A program made the translations under genes and the position numbers. A DNA stretch of 64,000 nucleotides from positions 62,001 through 126,000 of the forward strand of contig CACENO010000001.1 in NCBI GenBank assembly GCA_902560875.1. Reading direction: 5' to 3'. The stretch comes from an uncultured Prochlorococcus sp. (lineage in GTDB: Bacteria > Cyanobacteriota > Cyanobacteriia > PCC-6307 > Cyanobiaceae). Of the stretch, positions 44,597 to 53,381 are shown one piece after another (position 1 is the first letter of the stretch; each line of letters starts with the position of its first letter). A model generated the notes under the pieces. That model was not told the origin of the DNA. It worked only from the letters and a program-made list of their open reading frames with translations, and did not search any database.

Positions 44597-45773
44597 AAAA
44601 CCGCGGAAGGTCTGACTCGAAAATATTGAGAACCTTTTTTACATTCTCTGAAGTTGAGTTATATCCCATCAAACCTATTCTCCAAACTTTTCCTGCTAGA
44701 TCACCTAAACCCCCACCAATCTCAATGCCATATTTATCTAGTAAATAAAGCGTGAATGCTTTTCCATCTATTCCTTCTGGGATTTTAACAGTCGTCAAAG
44801 TTGACAATCGCAAATCCTTCTTAACATGTAGCTCTATCCCTAATTTATCTAGGCCTGACCAAAGTGCTTCTGCATTGTTTCGATGTCTTTTCCAAGAATT
44901 TGCCAAACCTTCTTCAGACAAAAGGCGAAGAGCTTCACGAATTCCAAAATTCATATTGACTGGTGCTGTGTGGTGATAAACACGATCACTTCCCCAGTAT
45001 TTGTTTAGTAGTGAAACATCCAAATACCAATTAGGTACTTTACCTTGACGTGAATTTAACTTCTCTTCGGCTCTAGGACTAATTGTAAAAGGACCTAGAC
45101 CTGGAGGACAACTCAATCCTTTTTGACTACAACTATATGCAAGATCAACCCCCCATTTATCTAAGAAAAGAGGTACCCCTCCAAGGGAAGTAACCGTATC
45201 AAGAAGCAAAAGACAATCATATTTTTTACAGATATCACCAATGCCTTCCATTGGGTGACATACCCCCGTAGACGTTTCTGCATGAACCATTGCGAAAATT
45301 GCTGGTCGATGTTTGATCAAAGCTGCTTCAATTTCATCTAATGAGAATGCTTCACCCCAAGCCTTGTTAATAGTTTGTACATCTGCCCTATATCTATCTG
45401 CCATATCAGCCAAACGGTTTCCAAAATAACCATTAATTGCTACAAGAACTTTTTCGCCAGGCTCTACAGAATTAGCAATTGTTGCTTCCATAGCCGCACT
45501 CCCTGTACCACTCATTGGGAGAGTTAAACGATTGTCTGTTTGCCATGCATATCTAAGCAACTCCTGAACTTCACCCATTAAATCAACATAGAAAGGATCA
45601 AGATGGCCAATTGGAGGTAAAGCCAATGCTTTAAGGACATCAGGATGAGAATTTGAGGGTCCTGGACCTAGAAGAAGCCTCTCTGGAACTGCAATTGATG
45701 CAAATTTATTGAGATGTGACTCATCAACAGGGAGAAAAGATTGCGTTGTCGCCAAGGCCCTGGTCAAATTCAT
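44589..45773 (-). CDS. Alanine/serine--glyoxylate aminotransferase-family protein
   Basis: A 394-residue class V PLP aminotransferase. Motifs: LLGPGPSNSHPDVLKAL at about 35-51, GTGSAAMEATIANSV (PLP phosphate), VHAETSTGVCHPM, LLLDTVTSLGGVPL (Asp to PLP) and SCSQKGLSCPPGLGP, which holds the Schiff-base lysine. Family members move amino groups to glyoxylate, fitting photorespiratory glycolate salvage in a cyanobacterium; older annotation sometimes calls it the small subunit of a soluble hydrogenase, which is misleading. It is divergent from glnA with 235 bases between them. Confidence 0.88.
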   Translation of the reverse strand: MNLTRALATTQSFLPVDESHLNKFASIAVPERLLLGPGPSNSHPDVLKALALPPIGHLDPFYVDLMGEVQELLRYAWQTDNRLTLPMSGTGSAAMEATIANSVEPGEKVLVAINGYFGNRLADMADRYRADVQTINKAWGEAFSLDEIEAALIKHRPAIFAMVHAETSTGVCHPMEGIGDICKKYDCLLLLDTVTSLGGVPLFLDKWGVDLAYSCSQKGLSCPPGLGPFTISPRAEEKLNSRQGKVPNWYLDVSLLNKYWGSDRVYHHTAPVNMNFGIREALRLLSEEGLANSWKRHRNNAEALWSGLDKLGIELHVKKDLRLSTLTTVKIPEGIDGKAFTLYLLDKYGIEIGGGLGDLAGKVWRIGLMGYNSTSENVKKVLNIFESDLPRFSK

Positions 45774-45932
45774 TTTGATTTGAGCCTAAACAGGCATGGA
45801 TTCACCCGTGAAAATCTTTGGAAGATTGCAATGGGATATAACACCAATTACGAATTATCCAGAATTCAAGACACGCGATAAGAGACAAAAACTTTTGCAA
45901 GTGCCAAAAATCAACAAAGAAAGGACAAAAAA

Positions 45933-45974
45933 GTACCCGTTGATACAAAACTAGTTTCAAACGATCACTACCGT
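45933..45974 (+). promoter_or_regulatory. NtcA-activated promoter of glnA
   Basis: The NtcA consensus GTA-N8-TAC occurs exactly at 45933-45946, and 22 bases later TACCGT (45969-45974) fits the TAN3T -10 box. GTAN8TAC-N22-TAN3T is the classical NtcA-activated class II promoter, where the site replaces the -35 element at about -41.5. It is 63 bases upstream of the glnA ATG, so nitrogen control by NtcA with 2-oxoglutarate and PipX is strongly suggested. Confidence 0.88.
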
Positions 45975-46008
45975 TGAAAATTATCTCTATTTAGGTCGTT
46001 ACATACCT

Positions 46009-47430
46009 ATGGGCAAATCTCCCCAGGACGTCCTTCGTCAGATCAAGGATGAAAACATTGAATTAATCGATTTAAAATTCACTGACCTACATGGGAAATG
46101 GCAACACTTAACTGTCACTTCCGAAATGGTTGATGAAGAAGCCTTCACAAGTGGCCTTGCTTTTGATGGTTCCTCAATTCGTGGCTGGAAAGCTATTAAC
46201 GAATCAGACATGGCAATGGTGCCGGATTCAAATACAGCTTGGATAGACCCTTTTTATAGCCATAAGACATTGAGTTTGATTTGCTCAATTCAAGAACCAA
46301 GAAGTGGTGAGCCATATTCACGATGCCCTAGAGCATTAGCTCAAAAAGCACTGAGACATCTTTCACAAACTGGGCTAGCTGATACAGCATTTTTCGGTGC
46401 CGAGCCAGAGTTCTTTCTTTTTGATGATGTTCGTTACAACTCCAGTGAAGGTGGATGCTTCTACAGTGTTGACACAATTGAAGCTCCTTGGAATACAGGA
46501 AGGATTGAAGAAGGCGGAAACCTTGCTTACAAAATTCAAATAAAAGAAGGATACTTTCCTGTATCACCTAACGATACAGCCCAAGATATACGCTCTGAAA
46601 TGTTGCTCTTAATGGGGCAACTTGGAATCCCGATAGAAAAACACCATCATGAAGTAGCAGGAGCAGGACAGCATGAGTTAGGTATGAAGTTTGCAGAACT
46701 AATAAATGCTGCAGATAATGTAATGACTTACAAATATGTAGTTAGAAATGTAGCCAAAAAATATGGCAAAACAGCCACATTTATGCCAAAGCCAGTTTTC
46801 AATGATAATGGAACTGGAATGCACGTGCACCAAAGCCTCTGGAAAGGAGGACAGCCACTTTTCTTTGGGGAAGGGACTTATGCAAACCTTTCTCAAACCG
46901 CCAGATGGTATATAGGTGGCATTATTAAACATGCACCATCATTTCTTGCATTTACCAACCCAACAACTAACAGTTATAAACGTCTAGTTCCAGGTTTCGA
47001 AGCTCCAGTCAACCTCGTTTATTCTCAGGGAAACAGATCAGCAGCTGTGAGAATTCCTCTCACAGGCTCAAACCCTAAAGCAAAACGTTTTGAATTCCGC
47101 CCTGGCGACGCAATGGCGAACCCATATCTAGCATTTAGTGCAATGATGATGGCCGGCATAGATGGAATAAAAAATCAAATTGATCCAGGGGATGGTGTTG
47201 ATGTTGACCTATTTGAGCTCCCAGAAGAACAGTTAGCAAGTATTGCTACAGTTCCATCCTCCCTTAATGATGCTCTAGAAGCACTGAAGTCAGATAACAA
47301 ATACCTCACAGAAGGAGGAGTGTTTACCGATGACTTTATTAACAATTGGATAGATATTAAATATGAAGAAGTTCAGCAACTAAGACAAAGACCTCATCCA
47401 CATGAATTTGTTATGTATTATGACGCTTAA
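46009..47430 (+). CDS. glnA: Glutamine synthetase type I
   Basis: ATP-dependent ammonium assimilation into glutamine, entry point of the GS-GOGAT cycle; dodecameric in the cytoplasm. The 473 residues start [26 protein letters not shown] and contain [11 protein letters not shown], the metal-binding [41 protein letters not shown] (ammonia/glutamate site), [27 protein letters not shown] and the C-terminal adenylylation-type loop region, here with [22 protein letters not shown]. The upstream region carries an exact NtcA box, and a strong intrinsic terminator follows. Confidence 0.98.
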   Translation: MGKSPQDVLRQIKDENIELIDLKFTDLHGKWQHLTVTSEMVDEEAFTSGLAFDGSSIRGWKAINESDMAMVPDSNTAWIDPFYSHKTLSLICSIQEPRSGEPYSRCPRALAQKALRHLSQTGLADTAFFGAEPEFFLFDDVRYNSSEGGCFYSVDTIEAPWNTGRIEEGGNLAYKIQIKEGYFPVSPNDTAQDIRSEMLLLMGQLGIPIEKHHHEVAGAGQHELGMKFAELINAADNVMTYKYVVRNVAKKYGKTATFMPKPVFNDNGTGMHVHQSLWKGGQPLFFGEGTYANLSQTARWYIGGIIKHAPSFLAFTNPTTNSYKRLVPGFEAPVNLVYSQGNRSAAVRIPLTGSNPKAKRFEFRPGDAMANPYLAFSAMMMAGIDGIKNQIDPGDGVDVDLFELPEEQLASIATVPSSLNDALEALKSDNKYLTEGGVFTDDFINNWIDIKYEEVQQLRQRPHPHEFVMYYDA

Positions 47431-47459
47431 CTCATAGGAGCAACAAATTACTTAAGGCA

Positions 47460-47499
47460 AAAGTTCCGACTGTAAACAGTTGGAACTTTACTTTTTATA
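47460..47499 (+). terminator. Intrinsic terminator of glnA
   Basis: AAAGTTCCGACTG (47460-47472), loop TAAA, and CAGTTGGAACTTT (47477-47489) form a 13-bp stem with a single G-U pair. A T-rich stretch follows (acttttta to 47499). It begins 29 bases after the glnA stop, which makes glnA monocistronic, and reads less well as a terminator on the other strand. Confidence 0.9.
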
Positions 47500-47545
47500 G
47501 TCGTTATAATGATAATAATAAAATCACATCTATATCCTAACTAAT

Positions 47546-47872
47546 ATGTTTTATTCTCTTGTAAAAAATAAATTTCATAGAATTGCAAACATATCTTTAT
47601 TTTTAGTAATAATAATAGCATTTGGGTCTATTGCAAATTCAGACCAATCTAACAATAAAGAATCAAAGGAGTTCCTTTCTATAATCAACAAAGAACTTGA
47701 ATTCTTAGAATTTAGATTAAGAAATAGAAATTACAAAGAAGCCTGTGAGCATGCAAATACGGCCGCTAACTTAATTTACAAGTGGAAAGATAAAATTAAA
47801 GTTATTGAGCCCAATTATAATTGGAAAGAGATCAGGCTAGTATTACTAGAAATACCTTTAAAACATTGCTAA
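47546..47872 (+). CDS. Small exported helical protein of unknown function
   Basis: A 108-residue protein with a signal peptide or anchor (hydrophobic core about residues 15-28, followed by GSIANSDQ). The mature part is helical and highly charged (ELEFLEFRLRNRNYKEACEHANTAANLIYKWKDKI), with one internal Cys near residue 69 and one at the C-terminus (KHC), able to form a disulfide outside the cytoplasm. No family is recognised. It sits between the glnA terminator and a methyltransferase gene and has its own upstream region. AT-richness is slightly higher than in its neighbours, so lineage-specific origin is possible. Confidence 0.65.
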   Translation: MFYSLVKNKFHRIANISLFLVIIIAFGSIANSDQSNNKESKEFLSIINKELEFLEFRLRNRNYKEACEHANTAANLIYKWKDKIKVIEPNYNWKEIRLVLLEIPLKHC

Positions 47873-48056
47873 TTCTTACTAAGATATAAAATTCAGAGCA
47901 TTTTGCTTTCTACTTAAATAAACAGAAAAAAATCGAAGAGAGGTTTCTTAATTCACGAAAGAAAATTCGATTTGAGAAGTATTTCAAAATAATCAGATTA
48001 CTAGTCTCAACGTAGAATTCTATGAAATGCATCAAGAAAAACCTAAAGAAAATTTC

Positions 48057-49121
48057 ATGGTAGAGCCGAACTTCACCAGAATCGCTTACCAAACCCTTCA
48101 ACAAGGGAAAAGCATTGCAGGTCTTGCTCACAAACAGCTCAGCACAAAGCTACTTGAGCTATTTGCTCCAGAAGCCATGCCAAAGACCCAACCAATTCCT
48201 AATGAGCTTTTCAAAGAACTAAGACTCTCAATATCTAAATTAGAGAAGTCAGATTGGAAAGATGCTGAAGAAGGTATATATCCTGTGAGTCAACTTTTTG
48301 ATGCTCCTTGGCTAGAATGGGCAGCAAGATACCCCTTGGTTTGGCTTGATTTACCATCAACTTGGCTAAGGCGTAGAAACAAAAGAACAAGAGATATTCC
48401 CACAAGAATAGATAGTGAAATATACCCTAAATATTATCTTCAAAACTTCCATCACCAAACAGATGGATACTTAAGCGACTATTCTGCAGGGCTATACGAT
48501 CTTCAAGTTGAAATTCTCTTTAATGGAACTGCAGATTCCATGAGAAGAAGGATTCTTGCACCTTTAAAAAGAGGCTTAAAAAGGTTTAAAGAAAGGCCAG
48601 AAGCAAGTTTAAGGGTACTTGATGTTGCAACTGGAACTGGAAGAACACTAAAGCAAATTCGTAGTGCACTGCCTAAAGTCGAATTATTAGGAATTGATTT
48701 ATCCTCTGCCTATTTAAGAAAAGCTAGTCATTATATAAATAATAGTAAAGGAGATCTTGCACAATTAATAAGAGCAAATGCAGAGGATATGCCATTTACG
48801 AATGAAAGCATGCAAGCAATAACATGTGTATTTCTCCTGCATGAATTGCCTGGCTTTGCCAGGCAGAATGTTCTAGAAGATTGTTTTAGAGTACTAGAAC
48901 CAGGTGGAACAATTGTTCTAGCTGATTCCATTCAAATAGCCGATTCTCCAAAATTTAAAAGTATTTTGGAAGACTTCCATAAGACTTTTCATGAACCATA
49001 CTATAGTGATTACATAAATGATGATATAAATTCAAGATTAACTAAATGTGGGTTTAAATCCGTAAAAGCAGAGTCACACTTCATGACAAGAGTATGGACA
49101 GCGACAAAGCCAGATAAATAG
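48057..49121 (+). CDS. SAM-dependent class I methyltransferase
   Basis: A 354-residue protein (from ATG 48057; an ATG at 48027 in frame would add ten residues). The N-terminal 190 residues form a helical region, then a Rossmann methyltransferase domain: motif I LRVLDVATGTGRTLKQIRSA, LLGIDLSSAYLRKAS, the NAEDMPF acidic loop, ITCVFLLHELP and motif with VLEPGGTIVLADSIQ. This arrangement resembles UbiE-like enzymes that act on quinone or lipid substrates, but the large N-terminal domain is unusual and no substrate can be assigned. It stands alone between unknown small genes. Confidence 0.8.
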   Translation: MVEPNFTRIAYQTLQQGKSIAGLAHKQLSTKLLELFAPEAMPKTQPIPNELFKELRLSISKLEKSDWKDAEEGIYPVSQLFDAPWLEWAARYPLVWLDLPSTWLRRRNKRTRDIPTRIDSEIYPKYYLQNFHHQTDGYLSDYSAGLYDLQVEILFNGTADSMRRRILAPLKRGLKRFKERPEASLRVLDVATGTGRTLKQIRSALPKVELLGIDLSSAYLRKASHYINNSKGDLAQLIRANAEDMPFTNESMQAITCVFLLHELPGFARQNVLEDCFRVLEPGGTIVLADSIQIADSPKFKSILEDFHKTFHEPYYSDYINDDINSRLTKCGFKSVKAESHFMTRVWTATKPDK

Positions 49122-49281
49122 AATTTTCAATTCAAGACCAATTTTGTAATAAATACTCGACTAAATAGTCTAAAAATAATAAAACAAATGTAATCATATG
49201 CTTTTTTACCAACCTAAATTAAATTCTCTTTTCCATTCTTCCTGATTTTTGGCCATAATAAGAAAGAAATGTTTTCCTTTA

Positions 49282-49530
49282 ATGGCTTCTTCCAATTGGC
49301 CCAAAAATGCAAAATCTTTAGCTGTAGAACTACATTCAAATCTGACCCTCACGGATAGCAATTGGCATAAATTAAAAAACAATTCAAATCGACGTGCTGC
49401 AGAATTATTGGCTGGAGCAATGGTTCAACTACTCTCCAATGGGAACATCTCTGATGTAGATGAACTTTTATCGCAGTCAAAAAGATGGCTTAACAAAGAA
49501 ATAGCCCAACCTAGTTGCCCAAGAAAGTAG
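49282..49530 (+). CDS. Small helical protein of unknown function
   Basis: An 82-residue soluble protein from ATG 49282; a TTG at 49249 in frame would extend it by eleven residues without evident conservation. It is predicted as three helices with RRAAELLAGAMVQLLSNG and ISDVDELLSQSKRWLNKEI and ends in a CPRK motif after a Cys. I believe short proteins of this pattern are common in marine Synechococcus and Prochlorococcus, but I cannot confirm a family. Its last 20 bases overlap, convergent, the RsbW-like kinase gene. Confidence 0.7.
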   Translation: MASSNWPKNAKSLAVELHSNLTLTDSNWHKLKNNSNRRAAELLAGAMVQLLSNGNISDVDELLSQSKRWLNKEIAQPSCPRK

Positions 49531-49930
49531 GTTTTTCTATACGGCGAGAAGCAATTTGAATACGATTACCTTTAAAACTCCATCTAATATCATCAAAACA
49601 ACTATGAATAATATATAGGCCCCTTCCTGAATTTTCTTCTGGTTCCTCTGGAAGATTATTTGTCCTTTCTCCAAAAGGCAAACCTTCTCCTTGATCTTGA
49701 ATTTGAAAGACAACCCAGTTTGGGGTAAGTATCCGTCTAACTCTTAATGACTTGTTCGGATCGCTTTCATTTCCATGTTTAACAGCATTAACAAGTGCCT
49801 CATGCAGGCCCAATTGGACCTTGAATATTGATTCGTGAATTTCAATTGGTTCTAACAGCAATTCTATGAAAGAAGAAAGCTGAAGAGTAGAAGGATGAAC
49901 GAAGTCATTCCATAGAAATTTCTTACCCAC
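49511..49930 (-). CDS. RsbW-like ATP-binding protein (anti-sigma factor/histidine kinase-like)
   Basis: A 139-residue GHKL-fold protein containing only an HATPase domain. Motifs: N-box LGLHEALVNAVKHGNE, G1 QIQDQGEGLPF and G2 NSGRGLYIIHSCFDD. Stand-alone proteins of this kind (RsbW/SpoIIAB type) are kinases that phosphorylate an anti-sigma antagonist and hold a sigma factor, so partner-switching control of gene expression is the usual role. No antagonist or phosphatase gene is nearby. The start is ATG 49930; 112 bases separate it from the GUN4 gene upstream on the same strand. Confidence 0.87.
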   Translation of the reverse strand: MGKKFLWNDFVHPSTLQLSSFIELLLEPIEIHESIFKVQLGLHEALVNAVKHGNESDPNKSLRVRRILTPNWVVFQIQDQGEGLPFGERTNNLPEEPEENSGRGLYIIHSCFDDIRWSFKGNRIQIASRRIEKPTFLGN

Positions 49931-50042
49931 AACACAGAATCAATTTGTACAAATACAAAAAAGTTTTCTAAAAGCTCATAAGCAAAAGAACGAACTTGTC
50001 TTCTTTGAAGATAATCCCTAAAAGAACTTTGAGCCCAATTGA

Positions 50043-50774
50043 TTAAGGTCGTTCATCACGAAGTCGCGAAGACAACCCTGGATGAGTCAATAAAGCATCC
50101 ATCAAGCGAACCCCACGAAGTTGATTCACTAGCGGCATATGGCCTTCAGGAGCATTTATAGACCATGTAAATGATTTTGGGTACCTAGTCCAGACTCCAT
50201 CTACTTTCCAGCCAATGCGAGGCCATAGTCGATCGTACCGTCCACCCAAAGTTTTTAGAAGACGTGCCTGAACAGAGAAGCCAAATCTGCCTTGTGAATA
50301 AGCTTTCCAAAGTCTGTCCATCGTTACCAAGTCAATATTGGAAATATCAGCTACTTCACTGAAATAGACATACCCCCTAGCTTCAGCCTGTTGTCCTGCC
50401 AATTTACGCAGGTAAGAACTTGTCAAACGATCAGCTTGCTCAAAATCTTCTGAAATAAGAGCATTTTGCAAAGGTGCATAATCAATTCCTGAAGATGAAG
50501 GAGAGTTAAACCATCCTCCAGAATCAGAAGGAACAATTTGCAAAAGAATTTCAGAATCTTGTCTTTTTAATAATTGGAGGATAAAGCCAGCAGCCCAATC
50601 ATCTCCTTCAGGGTCATAAGGGATCAAAGGAGATACACCTAAACAAGCGATATCTTGTGATCTTTCCTCTAAAGAGTTAATAAGACCACGTCGCTTGCGA
50701 TTTGAACTGCTAGAGAATTGCTCTAACAAGTCTTCAATGTTGATATTGGATGAAAGAGATTTGTCAGAAAGCAT
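50043..50774 (-). CDS. gun4: GUN4-domain tetrapyrrole-binding protein
   Basis: Porphyrin-binding activator of Mg-chelatase that promotes chlorophyll synthesis. The 243 residues have an N-terminal helical bundle (about 1-95) and a C-terminal GUN4 core: DYAPLQNALISEDFEQADRLTSSYL, then the greasy porphyrin-cupping loop with ISNIDLVTMDRLWKAYSQGRFGFSVQARL and the conserved GWKVDGVWTRYPKSFTW. It resembles Synechocystis Gun4 in domain order. It is divergent from mnmH, and the ATGs are only about 50 bases apart or overlap, depending on the mnmH start. Confidence 0.93.
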   Translation of the reverse strand: MLSDKSLSSNINIEDLLEQFSSSSNRKRRGLINSLEERSQDIACLGVSPLIPYDPEGDDWAAGFILQLLKRQDSEILLQIVPSDSGGWFNSPSSSGIDYAPLQNALISEDFEQADRLTSSYLRKLAGQQAEARGYVYFSEVADISNIDLVTMDRLWKAYSQGRFGFSVQARLLKTLGGRYDRLWPRIGWKVDGVWTRYPKSFTWSINAPEGHMPLVNQLRGVRLMDALLTHPGLSSRLRDERP

Positions 50775-50820
50775 GAAAAGCTTCCAGTATCAGGACAGAG
50801 TGGCCAAGGATTTTCCCACT

Positions 50821-51882
50821 ATGTCAGGTATTGGTCCTCAATCTTATTTCTCGGTAACCGAATTCCGCCAACTAAACGGCCCAATTATTGATCTAAGGAC
50901 CCCTAAGGAGTTCAGCCAAGGGCACTGGCCAGACTCAATCAACATTCCCTTATTTGACAATGATGAAAGGGCAGCTGTTGGTAAAACTTATAAAGAGAAA
51001 GGGAGAAAGAAAGCTATCCTTCTTGGCCTTAAATTTACAGGAACAAAGCTTCTAAGTATTTCAGAAACCTTGGATAAGGTAAGCAAGAGTTCAGATGATG
51101 AATTCCAACCAGCGCCTCCATGTTTACGACTTTACTGTTGGCGAGGAGGTATGCGCTCTTCTAGTGTTGGTTGGCTTGCAGATCTTTTAGATTTAAAACC
51201 TGCAATTCTTCAAGGAGGATATAAAACCTACAGAAATTGGGTACTTGCAAAGTTCAATGAAAGGTTACCAATAGCCCTTATTGGCGGCCGTACTGGGACA
51301 GGTAAAACAGATCTTCTTTCTGCATTAGCTCAAAAAGGGGTTTCAACAATTGATTTAGAAGGTCTAGCTAACCACAGAGGTAGTAGTTTCGGGGGCTTAG
51401 GAATGCCACTACAACCAACATCTGAACATTACGAAAACCTAATTGCAGAATCCTTAGATAATTGCAAAATAGATCCCACTCATAAGATATGGATGGAAGA
51501 TGAAAGTGCACATTTAGGTCGTTGCAGAATTCCACATGAACTATTCAAGCAAATGAGATTAGCTTCGGTAATTGAAATTGAAAGGTCCAAAAAAGAAAGA
51601 ATTCAGCAACTAGTTACAATATATTCTCATCAAAATAAAGAAGAACTCCTAGAAGCCACAACAAGGATAAACCGCCGTCTTGGTCCTCAAAGAACTGCCA
51701 AGGCGATGAAGGCCATCGAGGATGAAGAATGGGGGGATGCTTGTTTAGCAATGCTTGATTATTACGACCGATGTTATGACCATGATTTAGCTCGAAGCCC
51801 TCATCGGAATACAGTTGACATGTCAGGCCTTACCGCTGATATGGCAGCTGAAAAGCTTCTCAACCAAGGTCTAGTCAACTAA
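50821..51882 (+). CDS. mnmH: tRNA 2-selenouridine/geranyl-2-thiouridine synthase
   Basis: Rhodanese-plus-P-loop enzyme acting on wobble 2-thiouridine of tRNAs, using selenophosphate or geranyl diphosphate. From ATG 50821 it has 353 residues: rhodanese domain with IIDLRTPKEFSQGHWP and the active Cys in LYCWRGGMRSS, then the ATPase-like domain with GGRTGTGKTDLLSALA, LEGLANHRGSSFG and ESAHLGRCRIP. An in-frame ATG at 50773 is possible, but 50821 is preceded by an AAGGA at a workable distance and leaves room for a divergent promoter with GUN4. Selenophosphate synthase is not in the window, so geranyl transfer may dominate. Confidence 0.93.
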   Translation: MSGIGPQSYFSVTEFRQLNGPIIDLRTPKEFSQGHWPDSINIPLFDNDERAAVGKTYKEKGRKKAILLGLKFTGTKLLSISETLDKVSKSSDDEFQPAPPCLRLYCWRGGMRSSSVGWLADLLDLKPAILQGGYKTYRNWVLAKFNERLPIALIGGRTGTGKTDLLSALAQKGVSTIDLEGLANHRGSSFGGLGMPLQPTSEHYENLIAESLDNCKIDPTHKIWMEDESAHLGRCRIPHELFKQMRLASVIEIERSKKERIQQLVTIYSHQNKEELLEATTRINRRLGPQRTAKAMKAIEDEEWGDACLAMLDYYDRCYDHDLARSPHRNTVDMSGLTADMAAEKLLNQGLVN

Positions 51883-51939
51883 GCCAAAGACTTACAACTC
51901 AAACAATACTTGCCTAGTATTCAACTTTCGCAGGACTCC

Positions 51940-52299
51940 ATGGCCAAATCAAACTCCGCGACAATACAATTTTTTCGGGGTGTGGATGAACCTGCAGTTC
52001 CTGAGATAAGGCTTACCAGAAGTCGAGATGGAAGAGCAGGCCAAGCTTTTTTCGTCTTTGAGAATCCCGATGCACTTACCAAAGAATCAATGACAGAAAT
52101 AAAAGGAATGCTACTAATCGATGAAGAAGGTGAATTAGTTACAAGAGAGGTTAACGCTCGATTTATCAATGGAGAGCCAAGCGCTTTAGAGGCTATTTAT
52201 ACATGGAAAACAGAGACTGATTTTGAACGATTTATGCGATTTGCAAAGCGATACGCAAACTCTCATGGAATGGGTTATACAGACAAATCTACAAATTAA
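51940..52299 (+). CDS. psb28: Photosystem II assembly protein Psb28
   Basis: Cytoplasmic-side factor that binds PSII reaction-centre and CP47 intermediates during assembly and repair. The 119 residues from ATG 51940 carry the expected [63 protein letters not shown] and the C-terminal [18 protein letters not shown]. An AGGA five bases upstream supports this ATG over the frame opening at 51910. It lies 57 bases after mnmH and two bases before the AI-2E-family gene. Confidence 0.97.
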   Translation: MAKSNSATIQFFRGVDEPAVPEIRLTRSRDGRAGQAFFVFENPDALTKESMTEIKGMLLIDEEGELVTREVNARFINGEPSALEAIYTWKTETDFERFMRFAKRYANSHGMGYTDKSTN

Positions 52300-52301
52300 A
52301 T

Positions 52302-53381
52302 ATGAAACTACACCATTGGATTGCCCTATCAGCACTTTTATCAGCAGGGATAATCCTATGGAGTCTTCGAGAAATACTTATATTAATTTTTGCTGGAATT
52401 ATTCTAGCAATGGCACTCTGCACTCTCGTAGAGAAGTTACGTTCTAAATTACCAATAGCACGATCACTAGCATTAGTTATTTGTTTGCTTTGTGTAATAC
52501 TGGTTTTTGGAATTCTTATAGTTATTGTTGTTCCTCCTTTTACTAAAGAATTTCAACAATTAATAATCCAATTACCAAATGCAGCAGGGGCATTTCTAGA
52601 CATAGCAACTGAAAACATCAAGCGAGTTAATGTATTGATTTATGGTGATTCCCTGCAAGAGAATATCGGCCAAAAATCAATACTATATGGATTGCAAGCA
52701 TTACCAGATAGTTCAACTATAGCTAATGCAGTAACAGAAAGTATCTCAAAAATCCTAGGATTAGCAAGCAATCTGGGCAGTGGAATAATACAACTTTTAT
52801 TCGTACTTGCAATAAGTTTAATGGTCTCTTTCCAGCCTATTGAATATCGAGAAGTAGCGATTCTTCTCATTCCTTCTTTCTACAGACGTAGAGCTAGATT
52901 AATATTTCTTGAATGTGGAAGTGCTCTTAGCAGTTGGATGGTAGGGGTATTAATTAGTTCACTTTTTGTGGCACTTTTGTCCGGAATTGGACTATCTATC
53001 CTAGGAGTAAAACTGGTCATTGCTAATGCACTATTAGCAGGAATGCTTAATATTATTCCTAATTTAGGACCAGTTATTAGCACAATTTTCCCAATGTCCG
53101 TAGCACTTCTTGATGAACCATGGAAAGCGTTAGCTGTACTGGGTATGTATATAATCATTCAAAACCTTGAAAGTTATGTAATTACTCCATCAATAATGCA
53201 TCATCAAGTAAGACTTCTACCTGGATTAACACTTACTGCGCAATTTATTTTCACAATAATATTTGGTCCTATTGGATTAATCCTTGCTCTGCCATTAGCT
53301 GTAGTTCTTCAGGTATTCATCAAAGAAATTGTAATTCAAGATTTATTAGATCAATGGAAAAAGAGACGTATATTAAAATGA
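52302..53381 (+). CDS. AI-2E family transporter (first of tandem pair)
   Basis: A 359-residue polytopic membrane protein of the UPF0118/AI-2E family, which includes autoinducer-2 exporters and sodium/proton antiporters. Eight hydrophobic helices are seen (two at residues 5-40, one at 55-85, then five between 150 and 345), with an extracytoplasmic stretch near 85-150 and the family block LISSLFVALLSGIGLSILGVKLVIANALLAG, followed by NIIPNLGPVISTIFP. The cargo is not predictable. It begins two bases after psb28 and overlaps its paralogue by four bases (ATGA). Confidence 0.85.
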   Translation: MKLHHWIALSALLSAGIILWSLREILILIFAGIILAMALCTLVEKLRSKLPIARSLALVICLLCVILVFGILIVIVVPPFTKEFQQLIIQLPNAAGAFLDIATENIKRVNVLIYGDSLQENIGQKSILYGLQALPDSSTIANAVTESISKILGLASNLGSGIIQLLFVLAISLMVSFQPIEYREVAILLIPSFYRRRARLIFLECGSALSSWMVGVLISSLFVALLSGIGLSILGVKLVIANALLAGMLNIIPNLGPVISTIFPMSVALLDEPWKALAVLGMYIIIQNLESYVITPSIMHHQVRLLPGLTLTAQFIFTIIFGPIGLILALPLAVVLQVFIKEIVIQDLLDQWKKRRILK

